DNA of 64,000 bases from Pseudomonas pergaminensis (GTDB lineage: Bacteria; Pseudomonadota; Gammaproteobacteria; Pseudomonadales; Pseudomonadaceae): assembly GCF_024112395.2 (NCBI RefSeq), contig NZ_CP078013.2, positions 1,860,001 to 1,924,000 of the forward strand, read 5' to 3'. A model generated the notes under the pieces. It saw only the letters and a program-made list of their open reading frames with translations, searched no databases and was not told the origin of the DNA. Positions 1 to 12,486 of the stretch are shown in pieces; position 1 is the stretch's first letter; each line of letters opens with the position of its first letter. Made by a program: the position numbers and the translations under genes.

Positions 1-422
1 CGCTGGACGTGTCGATCCAGGGCCAGATCATCAACCTGTTGCTGGAACTGCAACAGCGCATGAACCTGGCGATCCTGTTTATTGCCCATGACCTGGCCAT
101 CGTGCGCCGCTTGTGCGACCGCGTGGCGGTGATGTACCTGGGCAAAATCGTCGAAGAAGGCCCGGTGGAGGCGGTCTTCACGGCGCCACGCCACCCGTAC
201 ACGGCGGCGTTGATCCAGGCGATTCCCGAGATTGACCCGCATCGACCATTGCCTACCGAACCCTTGCCGGGTGAACCACCGAGCCCGCTGAATTTGCCTA
301 CAGGCTGCGCCTTTCACCCGCGCTGCCGGCATGCCCGCTCACTGTGTTCCGTGGTGTTGCCGCCAACGCATTTCCTGCACGAGCATCGGTACAGTTGCGT
401 GCTTGAAGAACCTTTGCTTTAA
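1..422 (+). CDS. Peptide-type ABC transporter ATP-binding protein, C-terminal fragment
   Basis: The 5' part lies outside the window; the frame is open from base 3. What remains is the end of an ABC ATPase of the DppF/OppF type. It begins in the D-loop (LDVSIQGQI), then has the H-loop region ([18 protein letters not shown]). Next comes the oligopeptide-transporter extension with [12 protein letters not shown] and a Cys-containing tail ([14 protein letters not shown]) typical of the oligo_HPY C-terminal domain. The protein would energise import at the inner face of the membrane. It lies 32 bp upstream of a family 5 solute-binding protein, so the two probably form one uptake system. The substrate cannot be read from this fragment. 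Confidence 0.9.
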   Translation, partial: LDVSIQGQIINLLLELQQRMNLAILFIAHDLAIVRRLCDRVAVMYLGKIVEEGPVEAVFTAPRHPYTAALIQAIPEIDPHRPLPTEPLPGEPPSPLNLPTGCAFHPRCRHARSLCSVVLPPTHFLHEHRYSCVLEEPLL

Positions 423-454
423 CCCTCTGCCATTCATTAACAAGGAGTTGTGAT

Positions 455-1969
455 ATGCAATCGCGCCACTTGAAGTTGCTCGCCGCCGCAACGTTGACCG
501 CCTGGTCGCTGACCGCCGGTTTCGCCCAGGCCGCTGGTGTCCTGACCATCGGCTGCCGTGAAGACAGCACCACGTTCGACCCGATCAAAAGCGCGCAAAA
601 CCGCGATACCTGGGTTTTCGCCAACGTCTACGACACCCTGGTGCGCGTCGACAACCTGGGCACCAAGATGGAACCGGGCCTGGCCGAAAGCTGGGACATT
701 TCCAAGGACGGCCTGACCTACACCTTCAAGCTGCGTGATGCGAAGTTCTCCGACGGTTCGGCGATCACCGCCGACGATGCAGCGTTCAGCCTGCTGCGCA
801 TCCGTGACAACAAGGCTTCGCTGTGGGCTGATCCCTTCAACCTGATCAACACCGCCAAGGCATCGGACCCGAAAACCCTGGTGGTCACCTTGAAGACCCC
901 GGCTGTGGCCTTCCTCTCGCAATTGGCGTCGCCGACGGTGTCGATCCTGTCGGAAAAAGCCATGACCAAGATGGGCGAAGACGCCTACTCGGAAAACCCG
1001 GTGACCTCCGGTGCCTTTACCGTGGACGAGTGGCGCAAGGGCGACCGCGTCATCCTGAAGAAAAACCCGAACTTCTGGCAGGCCAAGAACGTGAGCCTGG
1101 ATGGCGTGGAGTGGGTGTCCGTCACCGACGACAACACGCGCATGCGCATGGTGCAGAACAACGAGCTGGACACGGCGATCTTCGTACCGTTCTCGCGGGT
1201 TGAAGAGTTGAAGAAAGACAAGAACGTGGTGATCCACGCCGACCCGTCCACCCGTGAAGATCATTTGCTGATCAACCACGACCACGGGCTGCTGGCCAAG
1301 CCGGAAGTGCGTCAGGCGCTGGACATGGCCATCGACAAACAATCACTGGTGAAGACCGCCACTTACGGCCAAGGCACCGTGGCCTATTCCTACATTCCAA
1401 AAGGCTCGCTGTACCACTACGCCAACAACCTGCAACGCCCGTATGACCCGACCGCCGCCAAGAAGCTGCTGGAGCAGGCCGGAGCCAAGGACTTGAAGCT
1501 CAACTACGTGGTCAACGCCGGCAACGAGGCCGACGAGCAGATTGCGGTCATCATCAAGGATCAACTGGCCAAGGTCGGCGTAACCGCCAACCTGCAAAAG
1601 GTCGACCCGACCCAGAGCTGGCAGATGCTGGTGGACGGTGAGTACGATATTTCGGTGATGTACTGGACCAACGACATCCTCGACCCAGACCAGAAGACCA
1701 CCTTCGTGCTGGGCCACGACACCAACCAGAACTACATGACCCGTTACAAGAACGACAAGGTCAAGGCATTGGTGGCCGCTGCGCGGATCGAAGCAGACCC
1801 GGTCAAGCGTGAGCAGATGTACGTGGAACTGCAGAAGCTGGCGAAACAGGATGTGAACTGGATCGACTTGTACTACAGCCCCTACATCAACATCTCACGT
1901 AAGAATGTGAGCAACTTCCTGCAGAACCCGCTGGGCCGCTTCACCCTTGAAGAAGTGGTGAAAAACTAA
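455..1969 (+). CDS. Family 5 ABC transporter periplasmic substrate-binding protein
   Basis: 504 residues, full family length. An N-terminal signal peptide (about residues 1-26, ending GFAQA before AG) predicts periplasmic export. The mature part opens with a family 5 pattern (DPIKSAQNRDTWVFANVYDTL), followed by EPGLAESWDISKDGLTYTF and a KFSDGSAITADD block, as in DppA/OppA-like proteins that bind peptides or similar nitrogenous solutes. The ATG follows an AAGGAG ribosome site at 442-447. The ATPase fragment just upstream suggests this is the receptor of that importer, placed last in its operon. A REP pair follows the stop codon. The ligand is not identifiable from sequence. Confidence 0.9.
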   Translation: MQSRHLKLLAAATLTAWSLTAGFAQAAGVLTIGCREDSTTFDPIKSAQNRDTWVFANVYDTLVRVDNLGTKMEPGLAESWDISKDGLTYTFKLRDAKFSDGSAITADDAAFSLLRIRDNKASLWADPFNLINTAKASDPKTLVVTLKTPAVAFLSQLASPTVSILSEKAMTKMGEDAYSENPVTSGAFTVDEWRKGDRVILKKNPNFWQAKNVSLDGVEWVSVTDDNTRMRMVQNNELDTAIFVPFSRVEELKKDKNVVIHADPSTREDHLLINHDHGLLAKPEVRQALDMAIDKQSLVKTATYGQGTVAYSYIPKGSLYHYANNLQRPYDPTAAKKLLEQAGAKDLKLNYVVNAGNEADEQIAVIIKDQLAKVGVTANLQKVDPTQSWQMLVDGEYDISVMYWTNDILDPDQKTTFVLGHDTNQNYMTRYKNDKVKALVAAARIEADPVKREQMYVELQKLAKQDVNWIDLYYSPYINISRKNVSNFLQNPLGRFTLEEVVKN

Positions 1970-1986
1970 ACCACACTGCTGAAAAA

Positions 1987-2076
1987 TGTGGGAGGGGGCT
2001 TGCCCCCGATAGCGGTGGGACAGTCATTGTATCTGTTGACTGATCCACTGCAATCGGGGGCAAGCCCCCTCCCACA
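1987..2076. repeat. Paired REP palindromes (REPIN), GGGGGCTTGCCCCC type
   Basis: Two inverted copies of one element: left arm 1987-2010 (TGTGGGAGGGGGCTTGCCCC...) and its reverse complement at 2053-2076, with about 42 bp between. Each copy has its own GGGGGCTTGCCCCC palindrome. This is the REP doublet form common between genes in the P. fluorescens group. It sits between the substrate-binding protein gene and the convergent yciK and may stabilise transcript ends. Confidence 0.9.
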
Positions 2077-2097
2077 TTTGGTTTTACAATGTGCCGG

Positions 2098-2838
2098 TTA
2101 TTGCGCGTCGAACGCCTGGCCGTTGATCCCGGCACTGTCCGGCCCCATCAGGTACAGGTACACCGGCATGATTTCTTCCGGCGCGGGCCGTTCCATCGGG
2201 TTTTCCCCAGGGTACGCCTGGGCGCGCATGCTGGTGCGCGTGCCGCCGGGGTTGATGCTGTTGGAGCGTACCGCTGCCACATCCTCAAGCTCATCGGCCA
2301 AGGTTTGCATCAAGCCTTCGGTCGCAAACTTCGACACGCCATAAGCGCCCCAGTAAGCCCGACCCTTGCGCCCGACACTGCTGGAGGTGAACACCACCGA
2401 CGCATCCTGGGACAATTTGAGCAGCGGCAACAGCGTGCTGGTCAGCATGAACATCGCGTTGACGTTTACGTGCATGACCCGCATGAAATTCTCGCCGGAC
2501 AACTGCTCGAGCGGCGTGCGTGGGCCGATGATCGAGGCGTTGTGCAGCAGGCCGTCGAGGTGGCCGAATTCCTTTTCGATCATCGCGGCCAGCTCATCGT
2601 ATTGATGGGGCAGGGCGGTCTCCAGGTTGAACGGGATCACCACCGGTTGCGGCTGGCCGGCCGCTTCGATTTCGTCATACACCTGGGCCAGGTTGGCTTC
2701 GGTCTTGCCCAGCAACAGCACGGTAGCGCCATGGGCGGCGTAGGTCTTCGCCGCCGCCGCGCCGATCCCGCGACCGGCGCCGGTCACTAGGATGATGCGG
2801 CCTTTGAGCAGGTCTGGACGTGCGGAGTAATCAAACAT
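2098..2838 (-). CDS. yciK: YciK-type short-chain dehydrogenase/reductase
   Basis: 246 residues from the ATG at 2838, chosen because GAGG lies seven bases upstream and MFDYSARPDLLKGR is the usual start of pseudomonad homologues; a TTG fifteen bases further up is less likely. It is an SDR with the cofactor motif VTGAGRGIG, the NAS segment at HNASIIGP, the catalytic Ser in SSSVGRKG and YGVSK as the YxxxK pair. The family reduces or oxidises small carbonyl/alcohol substrates with NAD(P)H in the cytoplasm; the YciK substrate is not established. It is the last gene of the minus-strand group ubiG-mupP-yciK, though a REP pair in the 187 bp before it may partly uncouple it. Confidence 0.9.
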   Translation of the reverse strand: MFDYSARPDLLKGRIILVTGAGRGIGAAAAKTYAAHGATVLLLGKTEANLAQVYDEIEAAGQPQPVVIPFNLETALPHQYDELAAMIEKEFGHLDGLLHNASIIGPRTPLEQLSGENFMRVMHVNVNAMFMLTSTLLPLLKLSQDASVVFTSSSVGRKGRAYWGAYGVSKFATEGLMQTLADELEDVAAVRSNSINPGGTRTSMRAQAYPGENPMERPAPEEIMPVYLYLMGPDSAGINGQAFDAQ

Positions 2839-2900
2839 AAATAGCCTCGACAAAATTCAGCAGGTTGCAGACACCAAACTTGAAAGCAACGTTGATCCCC

Positions 2901-2989
2901 TGTGGGAGCGGGCTTGCTCGCGAATGCGGAGTATCAGGCAGCAAATTTGGTCCTGATAGACCGCCTTCGCGAGCAAGCCCGCTCCCACA
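2901..2989. repeat. Paired REP palindromes (REPIN), GCGGGCTTGCTCGCG type
   Basis: Inverted pair: TGTGGGAGCGGGCTTGCTCG at 2901-2920 and its reverse complement ending at 2989, with the spacer partly lost. It lies between mupP and yciK, both transcribed leftwards, so it would be present in the transcript as a strong double hairpin. Confidence 0.9.
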
Positions 2990-3025
2990 TTTGGATCTTC
3001 ATTGGTCAGTAGATTCGGTGAATAA

Positions 3026-3697
3026 TCAGCAACTGCACAGTGCGTTATCCAGCACCTTGCGCAGTTCCAGCGGGTGATCCACCACCACATCGGCGCCCCA
3101 GTGGCGCGGGTTGTCGTCCGGGTGGATATAGCCGTAGGTGACCGCTGCGGTGCGGGTGCCGGCGTCGCGGCCGGACTCGATATCGCGCAGGTCATCGCCC
3201 ACGAACAACACGCTGGCCGGGTCCAGGTCGAGCATCTTGCACGCCAGGATCATCGGCTCCGGGTCCGGCTTGCTGTTTTTTACGTGATCAGGGCAAATCA
3301 GCAGCGCCGAGCGCTCGGCCAGGCCCAGTTGCTGCATGATCGGTTCGGCAAAGCGCAGTGGCTTGTTGGTGACCACGCCCCAGATGAGGTTGGCCTTCTC
3401 GATGTCTTCCAGCAGCTCGGCCATGCCGTCGAACAGTTTGCTGTGGACCGCGCAGCCCTTGAGGTAACGCTCGAGGAATTCCAGGCGCAGTGCTTCGAAG
3501 CCTGGGGATTCCGGGTCCATCGAGAAGGTCACGGCGACCATCGCCCGCGCGCCGCCGGAGATCTCATCGCGGATATGCTCGGGGTTGATCGGCCCCAGGC
3601 CGCGGTCGGCCCGCATGGCCTGGCAGATGGCGATAAAGTCCGGCGCGGTGTCCAGCAGGGTACCGTCCATATCGAAGAGAACCGCTCGCAACTTCAC
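3026..3697 (-). CDS. mupP: HAD phosphatase MupP (N-acetylmuramic acid 6-phosphate phosphatase)
   Basis: 223 residues with a GTG start, preceded by GAGGAG inside the end of ubiG; the gap is 4 bp, so the genes are translationally close. HAD motifs are clear: motif [10 protein letters not shown] near the N-terminus (nucleophile D9), motif II at VVTNKP, the Lys in the KNSKPDPEP region and motif IV at [10 protein letters not shown]. In pseudomonads the homologue in this exact neighbourhood dephosphorylates MurNAc-6-phosphate in the cell-wall recycling route that bypasses de novo UDP-MurNAc synthesis and affects fosfomycin tolerance. The assignment rests on synteny plus the HAD signature. Older annotations call it phosphoglycolate phosphatase (Gph). 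Confidence 0.88.
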   Translation of the reverse strand: MKLRAVLFDMDGTLLDTAPDFIAICQAMRADRGLGPINPEHIRDEISGGARAMVAVTFSMDPESPGFEALRLEFLERYLKGCAVHSKLFDGMAELLEDIEKANLIWGVVTNKPLRFAEPIMQQLGLAERSALLICPDHVKNSKPDPEPMILACKMLDLDPASVLFVGDDLRDIESGRDAGTRTAAVTYGYIHPDDNPRHWGADVVVDHPLELRKVLDNALCSC

Positions 3698-3701
3698 AGG
3701 C

Positions 3702-4400
3702 TCACTCCTCGCGCAGGGTTTGGATCATGTAGTTGACGTCAACGTCGTTGGCCAGCTTGTAGTGCTTGGTCAGCGGGTTGTAGGTCAGGCCGATGATGTC
3801 CTTGACGGTCAGCCCGGCCTGGCGGCTCCAGGCACCCAGCTCGGACGGGCGGATGAATTTCTTGAAGTCATGGGTGCCGCGCGGCAGCAGCTTCATGATG
3901 TATTCGGCGCCGATGATCGCGAACAGGTAGGCCTTGGGGTTGCGGTTAATGGTGGAGAAGAACACCTGGCCGCCGGGCTTGACCATGCGGAAGCACGCGC
4001 GGATCACCGAGGACGGGTCCGGTACGTGTTCCAGCATCTCAAGGCAGGTGACCACGTCGAACTGCTCGGGCATCTCTTCGGCCAGGGCTTCGGCGGTGAT
4101 CTGGCGGTATTCCACGCTCACGCCGGATTCCAGTTGATGCAGTTGGGCCACGGCCAAGGGCGCTTCGCCCATGTCGATGCCCATCACGGTCGCGCCGCGC
4201 TGGGCCATGGCTTCGCTGAGAATACCGCCACCGCAACCCACGTCCAGCACCTTCTTGCCGGCCAGGTTGACGCGTTCGTCAATCCAGTTGACCCGCAGCG
4301 GGTTGATGTCGTGCAGCGGCTTGAATTCGCTCTCGCGGTCCCACCAACGGTGAGCCAGGGCTTCGAATTTGGCGATTTCGGCGTGGTCGACGTTGCTCAT
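3702..4400 (-). CDS. ubiG: UbiG, ubiquinone biosynthesis O-methyltransferase
   Basis: 232 residues, normal length. It carries the SAM-binding motif [16 protein letters not shown], a second motif at [13 protein letters not shown] and the UbiG-type N-terminus in which [15 protein letters not shown] precedes the Rossmann core. UbiG performs both O-methylations of ubiquinone synthesis, on the catechol intermediate and on demethylubiquinol, at the inner face of the membrane. ATG at 4400 follows AGGATT. It is co-transcribed with mupP downstream; mtaD lies 64 bp upstream in the same direction. Confidence 0.95.
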   Translation of the reverse strand: MSNVDHAEIAKFEALAHRWWDRESEFKPLHDINPLRVNWIDERVNLAGKKVLDVGCGGGILSEAMAQRGATVMGIDMGEAPLAVAQLHQLESGVSVEYRQITAEALAEEMPEQFDVVTCLEMLEHVPDPSSVIRACFRMVKPGGQVFFSTINRNPKAYLFAIIGAEYIMKLLPRGTHDFKKFIRPSELGAWSRQAGLTVKDIIGLTYNPLTKHYKLANDVDVNYMIQTLREE

Positions 4401-4464
4401 GGTGAATCCTCTAAACCTGATAAATCGTTTGGTCAGTTCTGAACCCTGAGGTTCAAAACCTTCG

Positions 4465-5796
4465 TTATTCGCTGTGCCCGCTGATGCGTTGGCCCCAGGC
4501 GATGGCCGTGGCGGTCAACTGTTGTTCATCCATGCGGGTCAATCGCCGGTCGTCGAGCAACTGCTTGCCGGCGACCCAAAGGTGTTTCACACAATCGCGT
4601 CCGGTGGCATATATAAGCTGCGAGACCGGATCGTAGATCGGTTGTTGCGCCAGCCCCGACAGATCGAAGGCGACGATATCTGCCGCCTTGCCAACTTCCA
4701 GCGAGCCAATCTCGCTTTCCAGGCCCATGGCCCGCGCGCCGTTGAGCGTCGCCATGCGCAGGGCGCGATGGGCGTCCAGCGCGGTGGCAGAGCCGGCGAC
4801 CGCCTTGGCGAGCATGGCTGCGGTGCGGGTTTCGCCCAGCAGGTCGAGGTCATTGTTACTGGCGGCGCCGTCGGTGCCGATCGCTACATTCACGCCAGCC
4901 TGCCACAGACGCTCCACCGGGCAAAAGCCGCTGGCCAGTTTCAGGTTCGATTCCGGGCAATGGATCACGCTGGTGTTGCTTTCTACCAGCAAAGCCAGGT
5001 CGTCCTCGCTGATTTGGGTCATATGAACGGCCTGGAAGCGCGGCCCCAACAGCCCGAGGCGACCCAGGCGTGCCAGTGGGCGCTCACCGGTCTGCTCGAC
5101 GGCTTGCTGCACTTCGAAGGCGGTTTCGTGCACGTGCATATGGATCGCGGCGTCCAGCTCTTCGGCGATTACGCGGATTTTTTCCAGGTTGTCATCGCAC
5201 ACCGTATAGGGCGCGTGGGGGCCGAAGGTGATCTTGATGCGTGGGTGGTGCTTGAGGTCGCCGAACAACTCGATGCCCTGGCGCAGGGCATCGTCGGGCG
5301 TGCTGGCGCCCGGAATCGGGAAGTCGAGGATCGGGATCGCGATCTGCGCGCGCATGCCGCTGTTGTGCACGCAGTCGCTGGCGACCTTGGGGTAGAAGTA
5401 CATGTCGGAGAAGCAGGTGATGCCGCCCTTGATTTGCTCGGCGATGGCCAGGTCGGTGCCGTCGCGCACGAAGGCTTCATCGACCCACTTGGCCTCGGCG
5501 GGCCAGATGTGCTTTTCCAGCCAGGTCATCAGTGGCAGGTCGTCAGCCAAGCCGCGAAACAGGCTCATTGCCGCGTGGCCGTGGGCGTTGATCAGGCCGG
5601 GGCTGAGCAGCATGCCCGGCAGCTCACGGGTCTCCAGGGCGGGCTGCTTCAAGGCGGCTTCGCGAGGGCCAATAAAGGCAATGCGCCCATCGCGTATGCC
5701 CAGGCCATGCTCTTTGAGCACCACGCCAGCGGGTTCGACAGGCACCAGCCATGTAGGCAGCAACAATAAGTCGAGCGGGGCGGCAGTGGCGGTCAT
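4465..5796 (-). CDS. mtaD: 5-methylthioadenosine / S-adenosylhomocysteine deaminase
   Basis: 443 residues of the amidohydrolase superfamily. Metal ligands are visible as the HxH pair in [10 protein letters not shown], the [10 protein letters not shown] segment and the Asp in [12 protein letters not shown]. The P. aeruginosa orthologue at the same locus deaminates 5'-methylthioadenosine to methylthioinosine, which a dedicated phosphorylase then splits. The next enzyme in methionine salvage after the phosphorylase is MtnA, encoded divergently right beside it, which supports the assignment over a generic TRZ/ATZ hydrolase. SAH deamination is a possible secondary activity. Confidence 0.88.
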   Translation of the reverse strand: MTATAAPLDLLLLPTWLVPVEPAGVVLKEHGLGIRDGRIAFIGPREAALKQPALETRELPGMLLSPGLINAHGHAAMSLFRGLADDLPLMTWLEKHIWPAEAKWVDEAFVRDGTDLAIAEQIKGGITCFSDMYFYPKVASDCVHNSGMRAQIAIPILDFPIPGASTPDDALRQGIELFGDLKHHPRIKITFGPHAPYTVCDDNLEKIRVIAEELDAAIHMHVHETAFEVQQAVEQTGERPLARLGRLGLLGPRFQAVHMTQISEDDLALLVESNTSVIHCPESNLKLASGFCPVERLWQAGVNVAIGTDGAASNNDLDLLGETRTAAMLAKAVAGSATALDAHRALRMATLNGARAMGLESEIGSLEVGKAADIVAFDLSGLAQQPIYDPVSQLIYATGRDCVKHLWVAGKQLLDDRRLTRMDEQQLTATAIAWGQRISGHSE

Positions 5797-5866
5797 CGCA
5801 GGCTTCTTCCCAGGCAGCTATAAAAGAAGGGCGAAGTATACCCGAGCGTCCTGGCTGGCGGATCGC

Positions 5867-5872
5867 TATAAT
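5867..5872 (+). promoter_or_regulatory. Candidate -10 box (TATAAT) for mtnA
   Basis: A consensus TATAAT preceded by GC and followed by CGGCGG lies 33 bp before the mtnA ATG, in the 108 bp region divergent from mtaD. No good -35 hexamer is seen 16-18 bp upstream, so the call rests on the -10 alone. Confidence 0.45.
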
Positions 5873-5904
5873 CGGCGGCTTTGTTCATGAGTGCGGAGTA
5901 AGGG

Positions 5905-6975
5905 ATGCGCGATCGACTGTTGGCAGCGGAGAAGGTGAAGGCCATCGATTGGCGTGATGGCGCGCTGTACCTGCTCGATCAGCGTGCCTTGCCGTCCCGC
6001 GAGAGCTGGGTGGCGTGCGTCACGGTCGAAGACGTCGCGGCGGCCATCCGTTCGATGGTGGTGCGCGGGGCGCCGGCCATTGGTATCAGTGCCGCGTATG
6101 GCCTGGTGCTGGCAGCGCGTGAACGGATCGGCGAGGGCGGTGACTGGCAGGCTGCGTGGGAAGAAGACTACGCACTTTTAGCCGATGCCCGACCGACTGC
6201 GTCGAACCTGTTCTGGGCGTTGAAGCGCATGCGCGACCGCCTGGACCGCGTCAAAAAGCACGCCGACCCGCTGGCGGTGCTGGAAGCCGAGGCGATTGCG
6301 ATCCACGAGAGTGATCGCGAAGCCAACCTGACCATGGCCCAGCTGGGCGTCGAGCTGATCCGCAAGCACCAAGGCAATGCCCAGGCCATCCTTACCCATG
6401 GTAATGCAGGCGCCCTGGCGACCGGCGGCGTGGGCACGGCGCTCGGGGTGATTCGAGCAGCTTACCTGGAAGGCATGGTCGAGCAGGTCTACGCCAATGA
6501 AACCCGGCCCTGGCTGCAGGGTTCGCGGCTGACCGCCTGGGAACTGGCGGGCGAGGGCATCCCGGTGACCGTGAATGCCGATTCGGCGGGTGCGCATATC
6601 CTCAAGACCAAAGGCGTGACCTGGGTGATCGTCGGCGCCGATTGCATTGCCGCCAATGGCGATGTGATCAGCAAGATCGGCACCTACCAACTGGCGGTGT
6701 GTGCGATGCACCACGGTGTGCGCTTCATGGTGGTGGCGCCGAGCTCGACCCTGGACATGATGATGGCCACTGGCGATGACGTGGCCCTGGAAGAGCGCGA
6801 TGCCGGGGAACTGTTAAACGTGATGGGGCAGCGTCTTGAGGCCGCTGCGTTTAATCCGGTATTCGATGTGACGCCGGCTGACCTGATTGATGTGATCGTG
6901 ACGGAGAAAGGCGTGGTCGAGCGGCCGGATACGGCCAAATTGGCCAAGTTGATGTGTCGCAAGCGCTTGCATTGA
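5905..6975 (+). CDS. mtnA: Methylthioribose-1-phosphate isomerase
   Basis: 356 residues, full length. Family hallmarks are present: [16 protein letters not shown] near residue 50, [12 protein letters not shown] with the catalytic-loop residues, and [14 protein letters not shown] near residue 240 with the catalytic Asp. MtnA converts 5-methylthioribose 1-phosphate to methylthioribulose 1-phosphate in methionine salvage. It starts at ATG after GGAGTAAGGG. Its divergent partner mtaD acts earlier in the same pathway. An eIF-2B alpha-like identity is excluded by the MtnA-specific motifs and length. Confidence 0.95.
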   Translation: MRDRLLAAEKVKAIDWRDGALYLLDQRALPSRESWVACVTVEDVAAAIRSMVVRGAPAIGISAAYGLVLAARERIGEGGDWQAAWEEDYALLADARPTASNLFWALKRMRDRLDRVKKHADPLAVLEAEAIAIHESDREANLTMAQLGVELIRKHQGNAQAILTHGNAGALATGGVGTALGVIRAAYLEGMVEQVYANETRPWLQGSRLTAWELAGEGIPVTVNADSAGAHILKTKGVTWVIVGADCIAANGDVISKIGTYQLAVCAMHHGVRFMVVAPSSTLDMMMATGDDVALEERDAGELLNVMGQRLEAAAFNPVFDVTPADLIDVIVTEKGVVERPDTAKLAKLMCRKRLH

Positions 6976-7399
6976 GGAGCCTGGCGCCCGTGAAATGGCA
7001 ACCGCAGGCAAGCCAGCTCTCACATTGGATAGTGTTCACAGGTCTAAGTGTGGGAGATGGCTTGCCTGCGATTGGCCATTTAAGTCAATAAAATCCTCGG
7101 ATCCACGCCCGAAAAATAGCACCACCCCACCTCTGAGCCCCTCTCGTCCCCCTCAAGCCTGTCATCCGTCAACTTACTATGCTCCATGCGCATCAGGGGG
7201 ATAGGTGCGTGGCGGCGATTGTGATAACATCCGGCGGTTTCCAGGGTTGCCCCGAGGGGTGGCCTATAACGTGCAGATCCGTGTCATAACTCGTTGATTT
7301 GTCGTAAGTCGTTGTCAGGCACTTTGCCGGCAGCGGCGAGCTTCGTTCGTCCCATATGGATGTGACGAGGTTTCACCCGAAAAAGGAATCAGGCTTCTC
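6976..7399. other. mtnA-gyrA intergenic region (424 bp)
   Basis: The first hundred bases hold a REP pair (7001-7072). The remainder is a long gyrA leader. A stretch GTGATAACATCCGGCGG near 7221-7237 resembles pseudomonad -10 regions but has no clear -35. No coding frame or terminator with a T-run is apparent. Confidence 0.6.
7001..7072. repeat. Paired REP palindromes (REPIN), GCAGGCAAGCCAGC type
   Basis: Inverted arms: ACCGCAGGCAAGCCAGCT begins at 7001 and the opposing copy TGTGGGAGATGGCTTGCC begins at 7049 and ends near 7072. Both arms are slightly diverged (CTCTCACA against TGTGGGAGA), which suggests an older insertion. Confidence 0.85.
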
Positions 7400-10054
<2,655 letters not shown>

Positions 10055-10064
10055 GCGGACACAC

Positions 10065-10097
10065 AGGGGGCGGATGAAGATTCGCCCCCTTGTTGTT
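10065..10097 (+). terminator. Rho-independent terminator of gyrA
   Basis: An 8 bp stem, AGGGGGCG (10065-10072) and CGCCCCCT (10083-10090), with a 10-base loop, followed by the T-rich TGTTGTTTGTT. Confidence 0.85.
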
Positions 10098-10140
10098 TGT
10101 TCCTTATGAAATAGCACGTCCTTTGGCTGGACGCGGTCAA

Positions 10141-10227
10141 TGTGGGAGCTGGCTTGCCTGCGATGGCAGCGCCGCGGTATCACTGCGCTACCGAGGTGCC
10201 CTTATCGCAGGCAAGCCAGCTCCCACA
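10141..10227. repeat. Paired REP palindromes (REPIN), GGCTTGCCTGCGAT type
   Basis: Inverted arms: TGTGGGAGCTGGCTTGCCTG at 10141-10160 and the reverse complement ending CTCCCACA at 10227. It lies between the gyrA terminator and serC and is of the same sub-type as the pair upstream of gyrA. Confidence 0.9.
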
Positions 10228-10297
10228 AGGGTTCGCTCCAGAGAAAGGTTGTTACCGAACATGATTGCAGCCCCACCAGATCAGAGTGAGATTGGAT

Positions 10298-11383
10298 GTG
10301 AGCAAGAGAGCCTATAACTTCTGTGCCGGTCCCGCGGCGCTTCCTGAAGCAGTCCTGCAGCGTGCGCAGGGTGAACTCCTCGACTGGCATGGAAAAGGCC
10401 TCTCCGTGATGGAAATGAGCCATCGCAGCGATGAGTTCGTGTCCATCGCCACCAAGGCCGAGCAGGATCTGCGCGACTTGCTGGACATCCCATCCAACTA
10501 CAAAGTGCTGTTCCTGCAGGGCGGCGCCAGCCAGCAGTTCGCCCAGATCCCGCTGAACCTGCTGCCGGAAGATGGCACGGCTGACTATATAGACACGGGC
10601 ATCTGGGGCCAGAAGGCCATTGAAGAGGCTTCGCGTTACGGTCACGTGAACGTCGCGGGTACCGCCAAGCCTTACGACTACTTCGCCATTCCCGGTCAGA
10701 ACGAGTGGAAGCTGTCGAAGGACGCTGCCTACGTGCACTACGTGGCCAACGAAACCATCGGAGGCCTGGAGTTTGACTGGGTGCCGGAAGTGGGCGACGT
10801 GCCGCTGGTGTGCGACATGTCCTCGGACATCCTCTCGCGCCCGATCGACGTGTCCAAGTACGGCATGATCTACGCCGGCGCGCAGAAGAACATCGGCCCG
10901 AGCGGCATCCTGGTCAACATCATCCGCGAAGACCTGCTGGGGCGTGCCCGTTCGCTGTGCCCGACCATGCTCAACTACAAGGTCGCGGCCGATAACGGCT
11001 CGATGTACAACACCCCGCCGGCGTTCGCCTGGTACCTGTCCGGCCTGGTCTTCGAGTGGCTGAAGGAGCAGGGCGGTGTCGCCGCCATGGGCAAGCTGAA
11101 CGAAGAGAAGAAGCGCACCCTGTACGACTTCATCGACGCCAGCGGGCTGTACAGCAACCCGATCAACCTGACGGACCGCTCGTGGATGAACGTGCCGTTC
11201 CGCCTGGCTGACGACCGTCTGGACAAGCCATTCCTGGCCGGTGCCGACGAGCGCGGCCTGCTGAACCTCAAGGGCCACCGCTCGGTCGGTGGCATGCGCG
11301 CCTCCATCTACAACGCTGTCGACATCAACGCCATCAAGGCGCTGGTTGCCTACATGGCAGAGTTCGAAAAGGAACACGGCTAA
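10298..11383 (+). CDS. serC: Phosphoserine aminotransferase
   Basis: 361 residues from the GTG at 10298, chosen because VSKRAYNFCAGPAALPEAVL matches the family N-terminus; an in-frame TTG 33 bases upstream would add a non-conserved extension. PLP-binding Lys197 lies in YAGAQKNIGPSG. SerC makes 3-phosphoserine from 3-phosphohydroxypyruvate and glutamate and also serves pyridoxal phosphate synthesis. Its stop overlaps the pheA start (TAATG), beginning a tightly coupled run serC-pheA-hisC-tyrA::aroA-cmk-rpsA that is conserved in pseudomonads. Confidence 0.96.
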   Translation: MSKRAYNFCAGPAALPEAVLQRAQGELLDWHGKGLSVMEMSHRSDEFVSIATKAEQDLRDLLDIPSNYKVLFLQGGASQQFAQIPLNLLPEDGTADYIDTGIWGQKAIEEASRYGHVNVAGTAKPYDYFAIPGQNEWKLSKDAAYVHYVANETIGGLEFDWVPEVGDVPLVCDMSSDILSRPIDVSKYGMIYAGAQKNIGPSGILVNIIREDLLGRARSLCPTMLNYKVAADNGSMYNTPPAFAWYLSGLVFEWLKEQGGVAAMGKLNEEKKRTLYDFIDASGLYSNPINLTDRSWMNVPFRLADDRLDKPFLAGADERGLLNLKGHRSVGGMRASIYNAVDINAIKALVAYMAEFEKEHG

Positions 11384-12477
11384 TGTCTGAGCAAGAACTC
11401 AAGGCCCTGCGCGTACGCATTGACAGCCTGGACGAGAAAGTCCTGGAGCTGATCAGTGAGCGCGCGCGGTGTGCCCAGGAAGTGGCACGGGTGAAGATGG
11501 CGTCCCTGGCTGAAGGCGAAGTGCCGGTGTTCTACCGTCCCGAGCGTGAGGCCCAGGTGCTCAAGCGTGTGATGGAGCGCAACAAGGGCCCGCTGGGCAA
11601 CGAAGAGATGGCGCGGTTGTTCCGTGAAATCATGTCTTCGTGCCTGGCCCTTGAGCAGCCGCTGAAAGTGGCCTACCTCGGCCCGGAAGGCACCTTCACC
11701 CAAGCGGCGGCCATGAAGCACTTCGGCCACGCGGTGATCAGCAAGCCGATGGCGGCGATCGACGAAGTGTTCCGTGAAGTGGCAGCCGGTGCGGTGAATT
11801 TTGGCGTGGTGCCGGTGGAAAACTCCACCGAAGGCGCGGTCAATCACACGCTGGACAGCTTCCTTGAGCACGACATGGTGATCTGCGGCGAAGTCGAGCT
11901 GCGTATCCACCACCACCTGCTGGTGGGCGAGAACACCAAGACTGACAGCATCAGCCGCATCTACTCCCATGCCCAGTCCCTGGCCCAGTGCCGCAAGTGG
12001 CTGGACGCTCACTACCCGAATGTCGAGCGCGTCGCGGTCTCAAGCAACGCCGAAGCCGCCAAGCGGGTCAAGGGCGAGTGGAATTCGGCGGCCATCGCCG
12101 GTGATATGGCGGCGGGCTTGTACGGCCTGACGCGCCTGGCCGAGAAAATCGAGGACCGCCCGGACAACTCCACGCGCTTCCTGATGATCGGCAGTCAGGA
12201 AGTGCCACCGACCGGCGACGACAAGACCTCCATCATCGTTTCCATGAGCAACAAGCCCGGCGCGCTGCATGAGCTGCTGGTGCCGTTCCACGACAACGGG
12301 ATTGACCTGACGCGCATCGAGACTCGTCCTTCGCGCAGCGGTAAATGGACTTACGTGTTCTTTATCGACTTCATCGGCCACCACCGGGACCCACTGGTCA
12401 AGGGCGTGCTCGAGAAAATCAGTCAGGAAGCCGTGGCACTCAAGGTGCTGGGCTCTTACCCGAAAGCGGTTTTGTGA
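11383..12477 (+). CDS. pheA: Chorismate mutase / prephenate dehydratase (P-protein)
   Basis: 364 residues in three domains. AroQ-type chorismate mutase covers about 1-90 (LRVRIDSLDEKVLELISERA). Prephenate dehydratase covers about 95-275, starting at VAYLGPEGTFTQAA and containing NSTEGAVNHTLD and the catalytic Thr in NSTRFLMIG. A C-terminal ACT domain (IIVSMSNKPGALHELL, then TRIETRPSRSGKW) should give phenylalanine feedback. It converts chorismate to phenylpyruvate. The 1 bp overlap with serC and 9 bp gap to hisC indicate one operon. Confidence 0.97.
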   Translation: MSEQELKALRVRIDSLDEKVLELISERARCAQEVARVKMASLAEGEVPVFYRPEREAQVLKRVMERNKGPLGNEEMARLFREIMSSCLALEQPLKVAYLGPEGTFTQAAAMKHFGHAVISKPMAAIDEVFREVAAGAVNFGVVPVENSTEGAVNHTLDSFLEHDMVICGEVELRIHHHLLVGENTKTDSISRIYSHAQSLAQCRKWLDAHYPNVERVAVSSNAEAAKRVKGEWNSAAIAGDMAAGLYGLTRLAEKIEDRPDNSTRFLMIGSQEVPPTGDDKTSIIVSMSNKPGALHELLVPFHDNGIDLTRIETRPSRSGKWTYVFFIDFIGHHRDPLVKGVLEKISQEAVALKVLGSYPKAVL

Positions 12478-12486
12478 GGCTTTAAC

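Noticed and set aside
1987..2076. Inverted repeat pairs as possible CRISPR repeats or IS ends
   Set aside because: There are only two inverted copies per site, each with its own palindrome, and no spacer array or transposase gene; they fit the REP/REPIN class.
10265..10297. TTG start extending serC by 11 residues
   Set aside because: The extension is not part of the conserved SerC N-terminus; GTG 10298 gives the usual 361-residue protein.
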